From: G963665085 sp963665085
GTDB lineage: Bacteria > Bacteroidota > Bacteroidia > Bacteroidales > JAAAOM01
Reading direction: 5' to 3'
Length of the DNA stretch: 64,000 bases
Assembly (NCBI GenBank): GCA_963665085.2
Contig: CAXXXS010000001.1
Span: 1,860,001 to 1,924,000, forward strand
Each line of letters begins with the position of its first letter. Position 1 is the first letter of the stretch. Of this stretch, positions 51,820-60,486 are shown one piece after another. The notes under the pieces were generated by a model. The model searched no databases and was not told the DNA's origin. It worked only from the letters and a program-made list of their open reading frames with translations. A program made the position numbers and the translations under genes.

Positions 51820-54800
51820 ATGGGATACATAGAAGGATTATCAGGAGCAAATAATCTCGGTGCATTGCCGGATTTTTATAGCAAGCTTATCAATAAAAAC
51901 AGGGTCAGTATCAGCAAAGTTTTAAAACGGGCTGATAAATTAAACGGTTTGGGCAAGCTTCCCCAGACTACAAAGAAAATGTTATCCTTTAATGATATGG
52001 TTCGGCTTTATAATGCCGGTATTTCTGATGATGAAATCCGCGCCTGGGTTTGGTACAGGCGTTCCATAGGTATTCCCATGAATGGCTGGGAGAAATACTT
52101 CATTGATTCCAGCTCCGGACAAAGTGAAAACCTGTTAATAGCCAAACAAGGAACACTTATAAAAGACAATCATTTCAGGGACTTAAAATACGTGCCAACT
52201 GGGACTGTTTTGGGTAAGAAAATTAACAAAACCCACAAATATGACACAACCACTTACCAATTCTTCAGGGACAGTGAGGGAATTAAAATGGCAGACATTA
52301 ACCATATCAAGGATAGCTTCAGCAATATCAAGACAGACCCGGAAAAATTAAACGACCTAGTAAAAAAAGGAGTCCTGTTTTATCTCAGTGGCGAACTTTT
52401 ACCTTACCCTGTGTTTGCTTATGGCAATATGTATGACCGTGAATTGGAATTGAAAAAGGACGAAAAAAATATTATAGATACTTATGGAAAGTTAGTCTTT
52501 GAGAACCATAAAAAAGTAATTGAAGAAAGTAAACCCGAACTTCTTTCGATTACAAATCCTGACCCCAAACAACGACCCAAAATTCTATCAGTATCAAAAT
52601 TTTCCATGAACAAAGAAGATGGAATAGATACCCGCATTGAAGAATTAAGGGCTGAAACCGGCTTGGTTCTGGATGCCAAAACAACTTTGCTTTCTGCTTT
52701 TAAAACATGGTTAAGAAGTCTTGACCGTAGTGAATTTGAAGAAAGCACCGCATACAATATCACTTATTACTATCTCGACAACCATAATGCACCGAGAGAT
52801 AGCTCCCCTGAAGAAAAAGCAGAATTAAAACGTTCCACCCGTAATGAAGGAGAACGCCTCTTTGACCGCTTTCTACATGAAGCATTAGGCTTCGATGAAC
52901 AACAGAAACTCGATTTTACCTGGAACAGAATGTACAATGGCCAGAGTAATATTGCTCACCACAAAATACCCATTGGTTTTGAAGCCAGCTCTCGTTTCCA
53001 AAATTTTGATTTTGAATTGAGACCTGCCCAACGTGAGGGGATTGCCTTTATGGAAATGGTTGGCTCAGGAATAATTGCTTACGATGTCGGAGTTGGTAAA
53101 ACAATTACAGCCATTGCTGAGATAGCTAATTCGTTGCAATCAGGAAAATGTAAAAGACCTCTTATAATTGTTCCCAATCCAACTTATAAAAAATGGATTA
53201 ATGAAATCATTGGCTCAAATGATGATAAAGGGAACTTTGTAGAAGGGATTTTGTCGGGCACAAAAATCATCATTAATGATTGGTATAACCTGGGTACTTC
53301 CTACACCCGTAAACACATTCAAATTGAAGTTAAAGATGGTAAACCGAAAGTAAGTTATCGTACGGATAAGAATATTGATTTTTCAAAACCTGTCCCAGAG
53401 AAATCCATTACTATGGTTACTTATGAAGGATTTAAGAAAATTGGATTTGGCAACCAGGTAGCCAACGAGCTATTTTATGAGTTGGTTAATATCCTTCACC
53501 AATCCAATGTAGATAAATCAGCCCGTGATACAGAAATTGAATATCAGAAATACCGCGAGAAAATTGGTGTAGGATTGAAGGATACCGTTGCCGACATTGA
53601 TATATTAGGGTTTGATTACATTGTTATTGATGAAGCACACAATTGCAAGAATATCTTTGCCGGAGTCAAGAAAAATAATGAAGGACATAAACGCTTTGGT
53701 ATGCAGGGAGCCGTTTCTGAATCAGGTATCAAAGCCTTTTTTCTGACTAACTATTTACAACGTAAGTTTGGCCGGAATGTAATGCTTCTAACAGCTACTC
53801 CGTTTACCAATTCACCACTTGAGATTTATTCTATGTTGTCTTTGGTAGCTTACCAGGGATTACATGATATGAAAATATACAACATCAATGATTTCTTTGA
53901 ACGGCATGTATTGGAAACAACCGAAGATGTGGTGAATTACAAAGAAGAAATCGTTCAAAAGGATGTTGTCAAATCGTTTAACAATCGCTTACTCCTTCAA
54001 AAACTCATTTATAATCACATCAACTATAAAACTGGTGATGAAGCCGGTGTTCGCAGACCATGTAAGATAAACCTTCCAAAGGTCAATGAAATAAAGGATG
54101 GAATCATTAAGAAATTACCATCTAACAGACAGGTATTGACTTATCTTAGAATGACTGACCGCCAGAGAAAAAACCAAAATGCAATCCTAAGTTATGCCCG
54201 TACTGCTACGGCAAAAGGTGGTGAGATATTGAAAGCAATGAACTATTCGCTTAATAATGCTTTTCACCCATCCTTATTCGATAATATACCACCTGAAAGT
54301 TACAAGGAGTTTGTTGAAGAAAGCCCCAAAATCCTGTATACCATTGAGTGCATCCGTTCGGTTAAAGAATTCCACGAGCAAAGGAAAGAATCGGTTTCCG
54401 GTCAGGTAATCTACTCGAACAGGGGAAGGGATTATTTTCCATATATCAAAGAATATCTTGAAAAAGAAGTGGGATATAAAAGGGAGGTGAAATGGAACAA
54501 GTACAAGGTTGATGAAGTTGAAATTATTGACAGTTCGGTATCCCAAAACAAAAAGGAGAAAATTAAAGAGGCATTCCTTGATGGTGCATGTAAAATCATT
54601 ATCGGAACAGCAACAATCCGTGAAGGCATAGACCTTCAAAAAAAAGGAACAGCCATTTATAACTTATATCCCGATTGGAACCCAACTGATATTCGCCAAT
54701 TAGAAGGACGTATCTGGAGACAGAAAAACGAATATGGTTATGTCCGCATAGTAATGCCACTGGTTCAGGATTCAATGGATGTTTTCATTTTTCAAAAACT

Positions 54801-55728
54801 GGAAGAAAAAACAAGCAGGATAAATGATATCTGGTATCGGGGAGACCGAGGCAATGTACTTGACTTAGAAAGCCTCGACCCGGAAGAAGTGAAATTCGCA
54901 TTACTCACTGACATATCAGCAATAGCAGCGACAATCCTTAAAAAGGAAATCAAAATACAGGAACGTAAAATCACTATTATCGAGAGCAACATATCAACGC
55001 TTAAAGATTTCAAAAGATACTATAATCAGTATGAGAATTATAAAACCAAAGTTGAAGATGCAGTAAAAAGGAAAGCTACCGAAATGGCTGACTTTGAATA
55101 TATCCGCATCAAACCTACCGAAGAAAAGTTAAAGAAACTCGATAAGGAAAACAGGGACAAAATAAAAAAGGATATTGAGCTGTATGATGAACTAACAAAG
55201 TTTTTGGAGAAAACTCCTTTTGATGACCGGGAGCTATTGGCTATTGCCCGAAAACTTCAAAGAAGGTTTATGTATTTCGAAACCTATTCGATTAACTACT
55301 TTAAAGAAAGCCTTGCAGTAGTTAAGAAAGCTGAACGAACTATCTTAGCCAGTAAAGGATATACTGTTGATGATGACATCGACAAAGTAATAAAGGATTA
55401 CCAGGGAGATTTAGAAAAAGAGACTGAAACCCTGAAAGAAATACAATCTGAGAAGCACAAAAAAGAAGTAGAAAGGGGTGTACAGGATAAAAAATCGGCT
55501 ATGAAAATATCAGGCAAAACCATAGATGAACGTGTGGAAGAATTTAAAAAGCTAACCCACCTGCTAAGTTTTAAATTTCCTGATATCGACCCACAAGTTT
55601 GTATTATTCCAGATTCCGAATTGCCCCCGGAACCAGTTTCAAATTACGAAGACAAATCGAAACGAATCCGGATTGCCAAAGTCAAAGCCCAGGCTAAACT
55701 CAAATTACTTCAATTGTTGGACGCATAA
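51820..55728 (+). CDS. Large SNF2/DEAH-type SF2 helicase
   Basis: This 1302-aa protein has an N-terminal region of 400 residues without clear homology, opening MGYIEGLSGANNLGALP. The SF2 core has motif I YDVGVGKTITAIAE (about 425), motif II VIDEAHN (about 605), motif III LLTATPFTNS (about 656) and motif VI QLEGRIWRQKNEYG (about 961). A coiled-coil C-terminal part follows, ending in the shared tag KVKAQAKLKLLQLL. It resembles phage DarB-like and strawberry-notch-like helicases. It likely acts on DNA entry, replication or anti-restriction with the methylase upstream. Confidence 0.85.
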   Translation: MGYIEGLSGANNLGALPDFYSKLINKNRVSISKVLKRADKLNGLGKLPQTTKKMLSFNDMVRLYNAGISDDEIRAWVWYRRSIGIPMNGWEKYFIDSSSGQSENLLIAKQGTLIKDNHFRDLKYVPTGTVLGKKINKTHKYDTTTYQFFRDSEGIKMADINHIKDSFSNIKTDPEKLNDLVKKGVLFYLSGELLPYPVFAYGNMYDRELELKKDEKNIIDTYGKLVFENHKKVIEESKPELLSITNPDPKQRPKILSVSKFSMNKEDGIDTRIEELRAETGLVLDAKTTLLSAFKTWLRSLDRSEFEESTAYNITYYYLDNHNAPRDSSPEEKAELKRSTRNEGERLFDRFLHEALGFDEQQKLDFTWNRMYNGQSNIAHHKIPIGFEASSRFQNFDFELRPAQREGIAFMEMVGSGIIAYDVGVGKTITAIAEIANSLQSGKCKRPLIIVPNPTYKKWINEIIGSNDDKGNFVEGILSGTKIIINDWYNLGTSYTRKHIQIEVKDGKPKVSYRTDKNIDFSKPVPEKSITMVTYEGFKKIGFGNQVANELFYELVNILHQSNVDKSARDTEIEYQKYREKIGVGLKDTVADIDILGFDYIVIDEAHNCKNIFAGVKKNNEGHKRFGMQGAVSESGIKAFFLTNYLQRKFGRNVMLLTATPFTNSPLEIYSMLSLVAYQGLHDMKIYNINDFFERHVLETTEDVVNYKEEIVQKDVVKSFNNRLLLQKLIYNHINYKTGDEAGVRRPCKINLPKVNEIKDGIIKKLPSNRQVLTYLRMTDRQRKNQNAILSYARTATAKGGEILKAMNYSLNNAFHPSLFDNIPPESYKEFVEESPKILYTIECIRSVKEFHEQRKESVSGQVIYSNRGRDYFPYIKEYLEKEVGYKREVKWNKYKVDEVEIIDSSVSQNKKEKIKEAFLDGACKIIIGTATIREGIDLQKKGTAIYNLYPDWNPTDIRQLEGRIWRQKNEYGYVRIVMPLVQDSMDVFIFQKLEEKTSRINDIWYRGDRGNVLDLESLDPEEVKFALLTDISAIAATILKKEIKIQERKITIIESNISTLKDFKRYYNQYENYKTKVEDAVKRKATEMADFEYIRIKPTEEKLKKLDKENRDKIKKDIELYDELTKFLEKTPFDDRELLAIARKLQRRFMYFETYSINYFKESLAVVKKAERTILASKGYTVDDDIDKVIKDYQGDLEKETETLKEIQSEKHKKEVERGVQDKKSAMKISGKTIDERVEEFKKLTHLLSFKFPDIDPQVCIIPDSELPPEPVSNYEDKSKRIRIAKVKAQAKLKLLQLLDA

Positions 55729-55739
55729 ATCAGAAAATT

Positions 55740-57200
55740 ATGAAAATTACAGTAAGCAATATAGTTGAGCAGTATCCTAAGTTAAATATTCAACTGCCTA
55801 AAGAACTGAACCAGGATGAATTTGAGTTTATCAAAGAGAATATTGACTTGTATTCAGAAGACGATACAATAAAAAAGTACATAGATACTTTTGTGCTAAA
55901 ACTAAATGAAATAGCCAGCAAAAAGAGCAGTCCAAAAGAAAACACTAAGTCGGATTCTCAGAAAAAGACTGAACCAAACCCTCAATCAGAGAAAAAGAAA
56001 CCTACTGTTAGAAAAAAAACTGCTCAGAAAACTGCGAAATCAAAGAAAGAAACGCCAATAATCCCGGTTGAACATTTTTCTTTGGAAGAACGGTTCATTA
56101 AACGCTATCTTCTTTTAGATGGCAAGGTTAAAACGAAAGACCAATTGCTGAATTTCATCAAGGCATTGCAGAGGGCGATTACTGAAAAGAAAATTCGCAA
56201 AACATCAAAATACGCTGATATTATTGTTGATATTCAAAACAACCTGGTTAGTACCTACAATGCACTTCCAGAAAAAGCTGAAGGAATTAAGTTTACCTTG
56301 GTACCCAAAAAAGCAGAGGAACTTAAAAACTTAGTAGGTGATAAAAAAGTAAGATTGTCAGTTACCTACATAAAAAGGTTTATTGGGCTTTATGGAAAAG
56401 AAACAAAAGAGAAAGTGGAGAAACTTCAAGAGCTTATTGACAAGGCGATTGAAAAAGAGAAAATCCAATCCAATGACCCATATTATTCACAAATTAAAAC
56501 AGTACAAAAAGCCCTTAACAACTACCTATTAAAAGACGATATCAAAATAAAAGATGCTGAATTGAGAGGATTAGCCGGTATAGCTGGAATATCAGTCCCG
56601 GATAATGGAATTGGCAATCCATTTGAAAGTACCGATGTAGTTTCGTCGCTTGACCTTCAAAAAGCTGTTTTTAGGCACATGGGGTTTACCGGAATATGGA
56701 AGAAAATAATTGGAGATCCGGAAGAACCTTTTCATGTGATGATTTATGGACCAGGAGGAAAAGGGAAATCAACTTTCGGAATCAAATTTGCCACCTATCT
56801 CAGCAAAGAGCTTCAACGAAAAGTACTTTATGTAGCTGATGAAGAAAAGATTTCAAACAAGTTAAAAGACAAGCTCCAGCTATTTAACGCCTACAATCAA
56901 AACCTTTCGGTTACCGGTAAAATGCCATCTTCTCTGAAGGAACATGAAGTAGTGTTTCTTGATAGTGTAACCTCGATGGGCATGGAACCCGAAGAGCTGG
57001 AAGAAATCCAGGAACAGTACCCACAAGTTTCTTTTATCTATATTCTTCAAACCAACAAGCAGGGAAGTTTCTACGGCAAAAAGAAATGGGAACATTTGTG
57101 TGATGTAGTCCTTCGTTTTGAAGATGGGGTTGTTAATGTTGAGAAGAATAGGTTTGGGAAGGTTGGGGAGTATAAGATTAACACTCAACAATATACTTGA
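55740..57200 (+). CDS. RadA/KaiC-type RecA-fold ATPase
   Basis: This 486-aa protein has a Lys-rich N-terminus (about 60-110) and a helical middle. The motif ELRGLAGIAGISVP is near 277. A RecA-fold ATPase follows: P-loop GPGGKGKST near 338, VLYVADEE, Walker B VVFLDSVTS and a C-terminal VEKNRFGKVGEY like the KNRFG motif of RadA/Sms. No FtsK-type packaging ATPase is present in the element, so this could be the genome-packaging or replication ATPase. It is the last gene of the operon. Confidence 0.75.
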   Translation: MKITVSNIVEQYPKLNIQLPKELNQDEFEFIKENIDLYSEDDTIKKYIDTFVLKLNEIASKKSSPKENTKSDSQKKTEPNPQSEKKKPTVRKKTAQKTAKSKKETPIIPVEHFSLEERFIKRYLLLDGKVKTKDQLLNFIKALQRAITEKKIRKTSKYADIIVDIQNNLVSTYNALPEKAEGIKFTLVPKKAEELKNLVGDKKVRLSVTYIKRFIGLYGKETKEKVEKLQELIDKAIEKEKIQSNDPYYSQIKTVQKALNNYLLKDDIKIKDAELRGLAGIAGISVPDNGIGNPFESTDVVSSLDLQKAVFRHMGFTGIWKKIIGDPEEPFHVMIYGPGGKGKSTFGIKFATYLSKELQRKVLYVADEEKISNKLKDKLQLFNAYNQNLSVTGKMPSSLKEHEVVFLDSVTSMGMEPEELEEIQEQYPQVSFIYILQTNKQGSFYGKKKWEHLCDVVLRFEDGVVNVEKNRFGKVGEYKINTQQYT

Positions 57201-57336
57201 ATGACCTTTATTTTGATTTTGTAGGGGGGGGATTTCCTGAAATTTCAAGAACTTCAATCCAACAACTATTTCCTTCCCTTAAACTATAATTACATTTAAA
57301 GTCTGTTTATAGAAAAGAGATTAACAAATAAGGTTT

Positions 57337-57753
57337 TTATTTTTTACTGATTAATCTTTTTTTATATAATGTGCCTTCCAATACCAACGTAGCCGATATA
57401 ATCATTAGATTTTTTATGATGTATTGTCCTTCTAAGGTCGGTTTTAAAACATTTCCTTGTTGGAAATTAACTTCCGTTAACAGAAACAGTGGCATAAAAG
57501 TTCCATCCATCTGCAGAAATAATAAAGCAATTGCAATTCTTGTGGTTTTATTAAAAAGAAGAGAGATACCGATTATCACTTCCCACCAACCAATTAAACT
57601 AATCCAAAAATCAGGAGTACCTAAAGGTAACCATTCTACAGAGGCTTTTAATAACCCTTCTGCTGATGAAACTCCTTTTGGCTTTAATATTCCAAACCAA
57701 ATAAATATTATGCCAAAAGAAATCCGAATTGCCGGCAAACTCGAGGCTCTCAT
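57337..57753 (-). CDS. DoxX-family membrane protein
   Basis: This 138-aa integral membrane protein has four predicted helices, the DoxX arrangement: IRISFGIIFIWFGILKP, FWISLIGWWEVIIGISLLF, IAIALLFLQMDGTFMPLFLL and the C-terminal NLMIISATLVLEGTL. DoxX proteins are linked to redox or thiosulfate metabolism, but many have no known role. It follows the element on the opposite strand and looks chromosomal. Confidence 0.8.
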   Translation of the reverse strand: MRASSLPAIRISFGIIFIWFGILKPKGVSSAEGLLKASVEWLPLGTPDFWISLIGWWEVIIGISLLFNKTTRIAIALLFLQMDGTFMPLFLLTEVNFQQGNVLKPTLEGQYIIKNLMIISATLVLEGTLYKKRLISKK

Positions 57754-58061
57754 TTTTTCTGATTTTTTTTAATCAATATATAGAAAGCTTTTTTTCATCT
57801 TTAGTTTATTACTCATTTTTACTTTTCGTTCTGAAAAGATATCCTGCAAATAGAACACCTTTAAAACTTTTCTGTTTAATAAAATTTGCTGATTTCACAA
57901 AAAGGCAATAACTCAACATATATTTATGGCCTTGTATTATATGAAACATTCATCAAAGTCTAATTTGTATTAATTTGCTTTGTTTTCGCTAACAAGAAAG
58001 AAATATTAATATATTTAAGACAAAGCTTATCCTTAATTATACCAAAAACTTAACATAAAAC
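57754..58061. other. AT-rich intergenic region, nothing recognised
   Basis: There are 308 bp of very AT-rich DNA between DoxX and the MarR-like gene (both minus). I see no convincing gene or terminator hairpin. Confidence 0.5.
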
Positions 58062-58775
58062 TTATTTATATAAGTGTTTCAATGAATCCATCAGGTTAGA
58101 GATTTCTGCAAACGGCTTATCATAATGGTTTAGGTAAATATTGTTATGGAAATCGTTTATCTCTTTCAATACAGGCATAGATTTTTTCCATTTATTAGGG
58201 CTAATACAAGCCAGAAATGCGTTTCTGGCTTCTTCCATACGTTTATTTGCTTTTTTAAGCAGAGCTGAGCCCGATTCAGTAAGTACAAGGTTTTTTGCCC
58301 TCCTGTCTCCAGTATCTGGAAGTTCATTGATAAATTGATTCTTTACGAGCCTTCTTATAGTATCCATACCTGTTGTATATTCTACCAGGTGGATATTTAT
58401 TAAATCGGTTTTCCTGGCTTTTTCCAGGTTATCTATAGTATACAAAAAAAGGTATTCCAGTCTGGAATTCAGTGGTAGATCAACCAAATATTTTCTAATA
58501 TAAAAATCTTCAAGTCTGGCAATTCTAATAATATATTCCTGAAACTGGGTTTTTGAGTCTAATTTACTAATGTATTCTTCCGTTTCTGATTTGAGATTTT
58601 GATCATTTTTTGTTTCAAGCTTCGTATTACGAATTGATTTCTCCTTTATTTGTTCAACCATCCATTCAGAGAAATTGAGTAAATTATGCTCTTCAAGAGA
58701 CTCGTTTTCAAAGTTTTCCCATAAATCTATCAGTTGCTTTACTATTTTGTATTTGCCTTCCATTGGTAAAAACAT
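58062..58775 (-). CDS. MarR-like transcriptional regulator
   Basis: About 237 aa from the ATG at 58775; 58802 and 58763 are alternative starts. The C-terminal part has the winged-helix pattern of MarR proteins (LEYTTGMDTIRRLVKNQFINELPDTGDRRAKNLVLTESGSALLKKANKRM), including the D-x-R wing. The preceding helical region is longer than usual. Three ATCG-N4-CGAT boxes lie just upstream, between this gene and a divergent GreA/Rnk-like gene, and are probably its operators. Confidence 0.8.
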   Translation of the reverse strand: MFLPMEGKYKIVKQLIDLWENFENESLEEHNLLNFSEWMVEQIKEKSIRNTKLETKNDQNLKSETEEYISKLDSKTQFQEYIIRIARLEDFYIRKYLVDLPLNSRLEYLFLYTIDNLEKARKTDLINIHLVEYTTGMDTIRRLVKNQFINELPDTGDRRAKNLVLTESGSALLKKANKRMEEARNAFLACISPNKWKKSMPVLKEINDFHNNIYLNHYDKPFAEISNLMDSLKHLYK

Positions 58776-58806
58776 TTTAATACAAATATAATAATAAGCC
58801 AATTAC

Positions 58807-58934
58807 ATCGAATACGATTATAAAAACGTCGAAAATGTACTAATAAGTGATTTAAAACATCGAAATAAGTTGGCTTTATTAAAAATTAGGGTTAATTTTA
58901 CATCGTATCCGATGTATGTATAATCGGATGCGAT
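58807..58934. promoter_or_regulatory. Three ATCG-N4-CGAT operator boxes
   Basis: The palindrome ATCG-N4-CGAT occurs at 58807-58818, 58902-58913 and 58923-58934. The middle copy extends to CATCG-N4-CGATG. The last two start 21 bp apart, two helical turns. They lie between the divergent MarR-like gene and the gene at 58966. Confidence 0.75.
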
Positions 58935-58965
58935 TTTATATAGTAATTAGTTAATATTTAAAATT

Positions 58966-59394
58966 ATGGTAGGTATAAATAATAAGAGATCCACAGATAG
59001 GCATTTGACTTTCAAGGATTACAACTGCCTGATAAATTTAATTACTGATGATTTGGGGAAAACTCACGTATCTCCCCATGGTCTTCATAGGCTATATTTA
59101 TTAGCAGAAAATAGTAAAAAATATAATTCTGATAACATTCCTTTTAACATTGTCACTTTAAATTCAGAAATAATTCTTGTAAGTGAAAAAATGCAGAAAC
59201 AACTGGTTAAGATAGTACTTCCGAGTCACCTTAATGGAAAGAATGACATTTCTGTATATAGTCCGATTGGCATGGCATGCCTTGGTAAAAAAGAAAAGGA
59301 CTATGTATATGTTAAGCATGGGAATAATCCTCATAAACTTCAAATTGAAAAAATAATATTTCAGCCTGAAAAAGAAAAGGCATATTATTTATAA
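58966..59394 (+). CDS. GreA/Rnk C-terminal-domain protein 1
   Basis: This 142-aa protein has a degenerate helical N-terminus and a C-terminal FKBP-like GreA/Rnk domain (NIVTLNSEIILVSEKMQKQLVKIVLPSHLNGKNDISVYSPIGMACLGKKEKDYVYV). Rnk-type proteins bind RNA polymerase. Its divergent position from the MarR-like gene and the operator boxes suggest control by that regulator. It may be an extended anti-stress gene pair with the paralogue 95 bp downstream. Confidence 0.78.
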   Translation: MVGINNKRSTDRHLTFKDYNCLINLITDDLGKTHVSPHGLHRLYLLAENSKKYNSDNIPFNIVTLNSEIILVSEKMQKQLVKIVLPSHLNGKNDISVYSPIGMACLGKKEKDYVYVKHGNNPHKLQIEKIIFQPEKEKAYYL

Positions 59395-59489
59395 GGCTTA
59401 AAATCAGATAAATACACAATATCAGTATTTATTTTGTTTGTAATAATTATTGTTACAAACTGTATTTATATAAATAAAAATAAAAAACT

Positions 59490-59903
59490 ATGGAAACAAA
59501 GATATTAATTACAGAGCTTGATTATGTAAGATTAAGCAAAATTATTGGTTCTGCCAGAATTGAGAAAAGTACTGAACTTAAAAACCTGGAATACTTGGCT
59601 AATGAAATTAAAAGAGCAAACAGGGTAGATTCAAAAAAAATAGCCCCTGAGTTTGTTACTATGAATTCTGTAGTACAAGTATTTAACAAGGAGACAAAAC
59701 AGACCATGACGCTTAAAATTGTGTACCCTAAAGAGGCTGACTTTAAGAACGGTAATGTTTCCGTATTTTCCCCGCTAGGAAGCGCCTTATTGGGCTATAA
59801 AGTTGGCGATAAAGTTTTATTTGATGCTCCTAAAGGGAAAGTGGAAATAACCATAAGAAAGATAGAGTATCAACCAGAAGCACATGGAGAATTCTTGGTA
59901 TAA
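59490..59903 (+). CDS. GreA/Rnk family protein 2
   Basis: This 137-aa paralogue of the preceding protein has a cleaner Rnk-like layout. A short helical hairpin (LTELDYVRLSKIIGSAR-like start; NLEYLANEIKRANRV) is followed by the GreA C-terminal domain (VTMNSVVQVFNKETKQTMTLKIVYPKEADFKNGNVSVFSPLGSALLGYKVGDKVLFDAPKG). It probably binds the RNA polymerase secondary channel or regulates it. Confidence 0.85.
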   Translation: METKILITELDYVRLSKIIGSARIEKSTELKNLEYLANEIKRANRVDSKKIAPEFVTMNSVVQVFNKETKQTMTLKIVYPKEADFKNGNVSVFSPLGSALLGYKVGDKVLFDAPKGKVEITIRKIEYQPEAHGEFLV

Positions 59904-60006
59904 GAAAACCAAATAATATACTAATAGTTTCATTTTTATAAAAAAATAATCAATGTTCAATCCTAAACACTGATATGTATAAGGGTTATTATTAATAGAA
60001 ATTATT

Positions 60007-60165
60007 ATGAAAGAAAAAAAATATTTAAGAGTTGGGTATATAACTCATAAGAATGGCATGGAAAAATTTTCAATTGGAAGAAAAAATTATTTGAAAGAAA
60101 ATAATACAACAAGATTTATCTCTAAAGAAGAATACAAATTTATTGTTCCTTGGCAACTATTATAA
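60007..60165 (+). CDS. Small basic hypothetical protein
   Basis: An ATG-initiated 52-aa frame (MKEKKYLRVGYITHKNGMEK, ending PWQLL) lies between the Rnk-like and winged-helix genes on the same strand, at similar spacing. The sequence looks like a real small protein, but I know no family. Confidence 0.4.
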   Translation: MKEKKYLRVGYITHKNGMEKFSIGRKNYLKENNTTRFISKEEYKFIVPWQLL

Positions 60166-60202
60166 GGAAATAACAGAAAATTTATAAGAGAAATTATTTA
60201 GA

Positions 60203-60406
60203 ATGGAAATAAAAGAAATTATTGCAAATGTTGTTACTATTATAACCTTGATTGATGATTTGGGAGATACTGATATTGAAAATATAAAAAATCGCACAAA
60301 TTTAGATTCAGTTAATATTGGTCTGGCTTTAGGTTGGCTTATAAGAGGAAGCAATATTCATATATATAATGAAGCAGGAATTCTTCGTATTTCTAATATG
60401 TATTAA
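60203..60406 (+). CDS. Winged-helix protein, DUF2582 type
   Basis: The 67-aa protein has the short winged-helix pattern IENIKNRTNLDSVNIGLALGWLIRGSNIHIYNEAG. It matches small Bacteroidota DUF2582 proteins (AlGWLxRe-like core). It probably binds nucleic acid. Confidence 0.75.
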   Translation: MEIKEIIANVVTIITLIDDLGDTDIENIKNRTNLDSVNIGLALGWLIRGSNIHIYNEAGILRISNMY

Positions 60407-60486
60407 TTCATAATATAGATTTTTAAATAATGATTTGAATAATAATTAGATAATACTTCCACAATTTATAAAAAGAAAAAATAAAC

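Larger units (their letters stand above)
8337..57200. mobile_element. Integrated virus-like element with defence cargo (right end uncertain)
   Basis: The element begins at the 3' end of tRNA-Ala with repeated arm-type sites and a tyrosine recombinase. It continues through cargo, a lysis cassette, a defence island and a 20-kb operon of structural-looking and DNA-handling genes. I see no portal, large terminase, tail, relaxase or type IV secretion genes. Past 57200 the genes become ordinary chromosomal types and AT content rises, so the end is placed there. I did not find a second copy of the tRNA 3' end, so the right end could lie elsewhere or the repeated core could be very short. Boundaries are inference. 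Confidence 0.6.

Noticed and set aside
8337..57200. Conjugative transposon (because of the RteC-like gene and tyrosine recombinase)
   Set aside because: No relaxase, coupling protein, TraG/VirB4 or other Tra gene is present, while lysis genes are.
57371..57772. A 133-aa frame on the plus strand
   Set aside because: It is fully antisense to the DoxX gene, which has the clear membrane-protein pattern.
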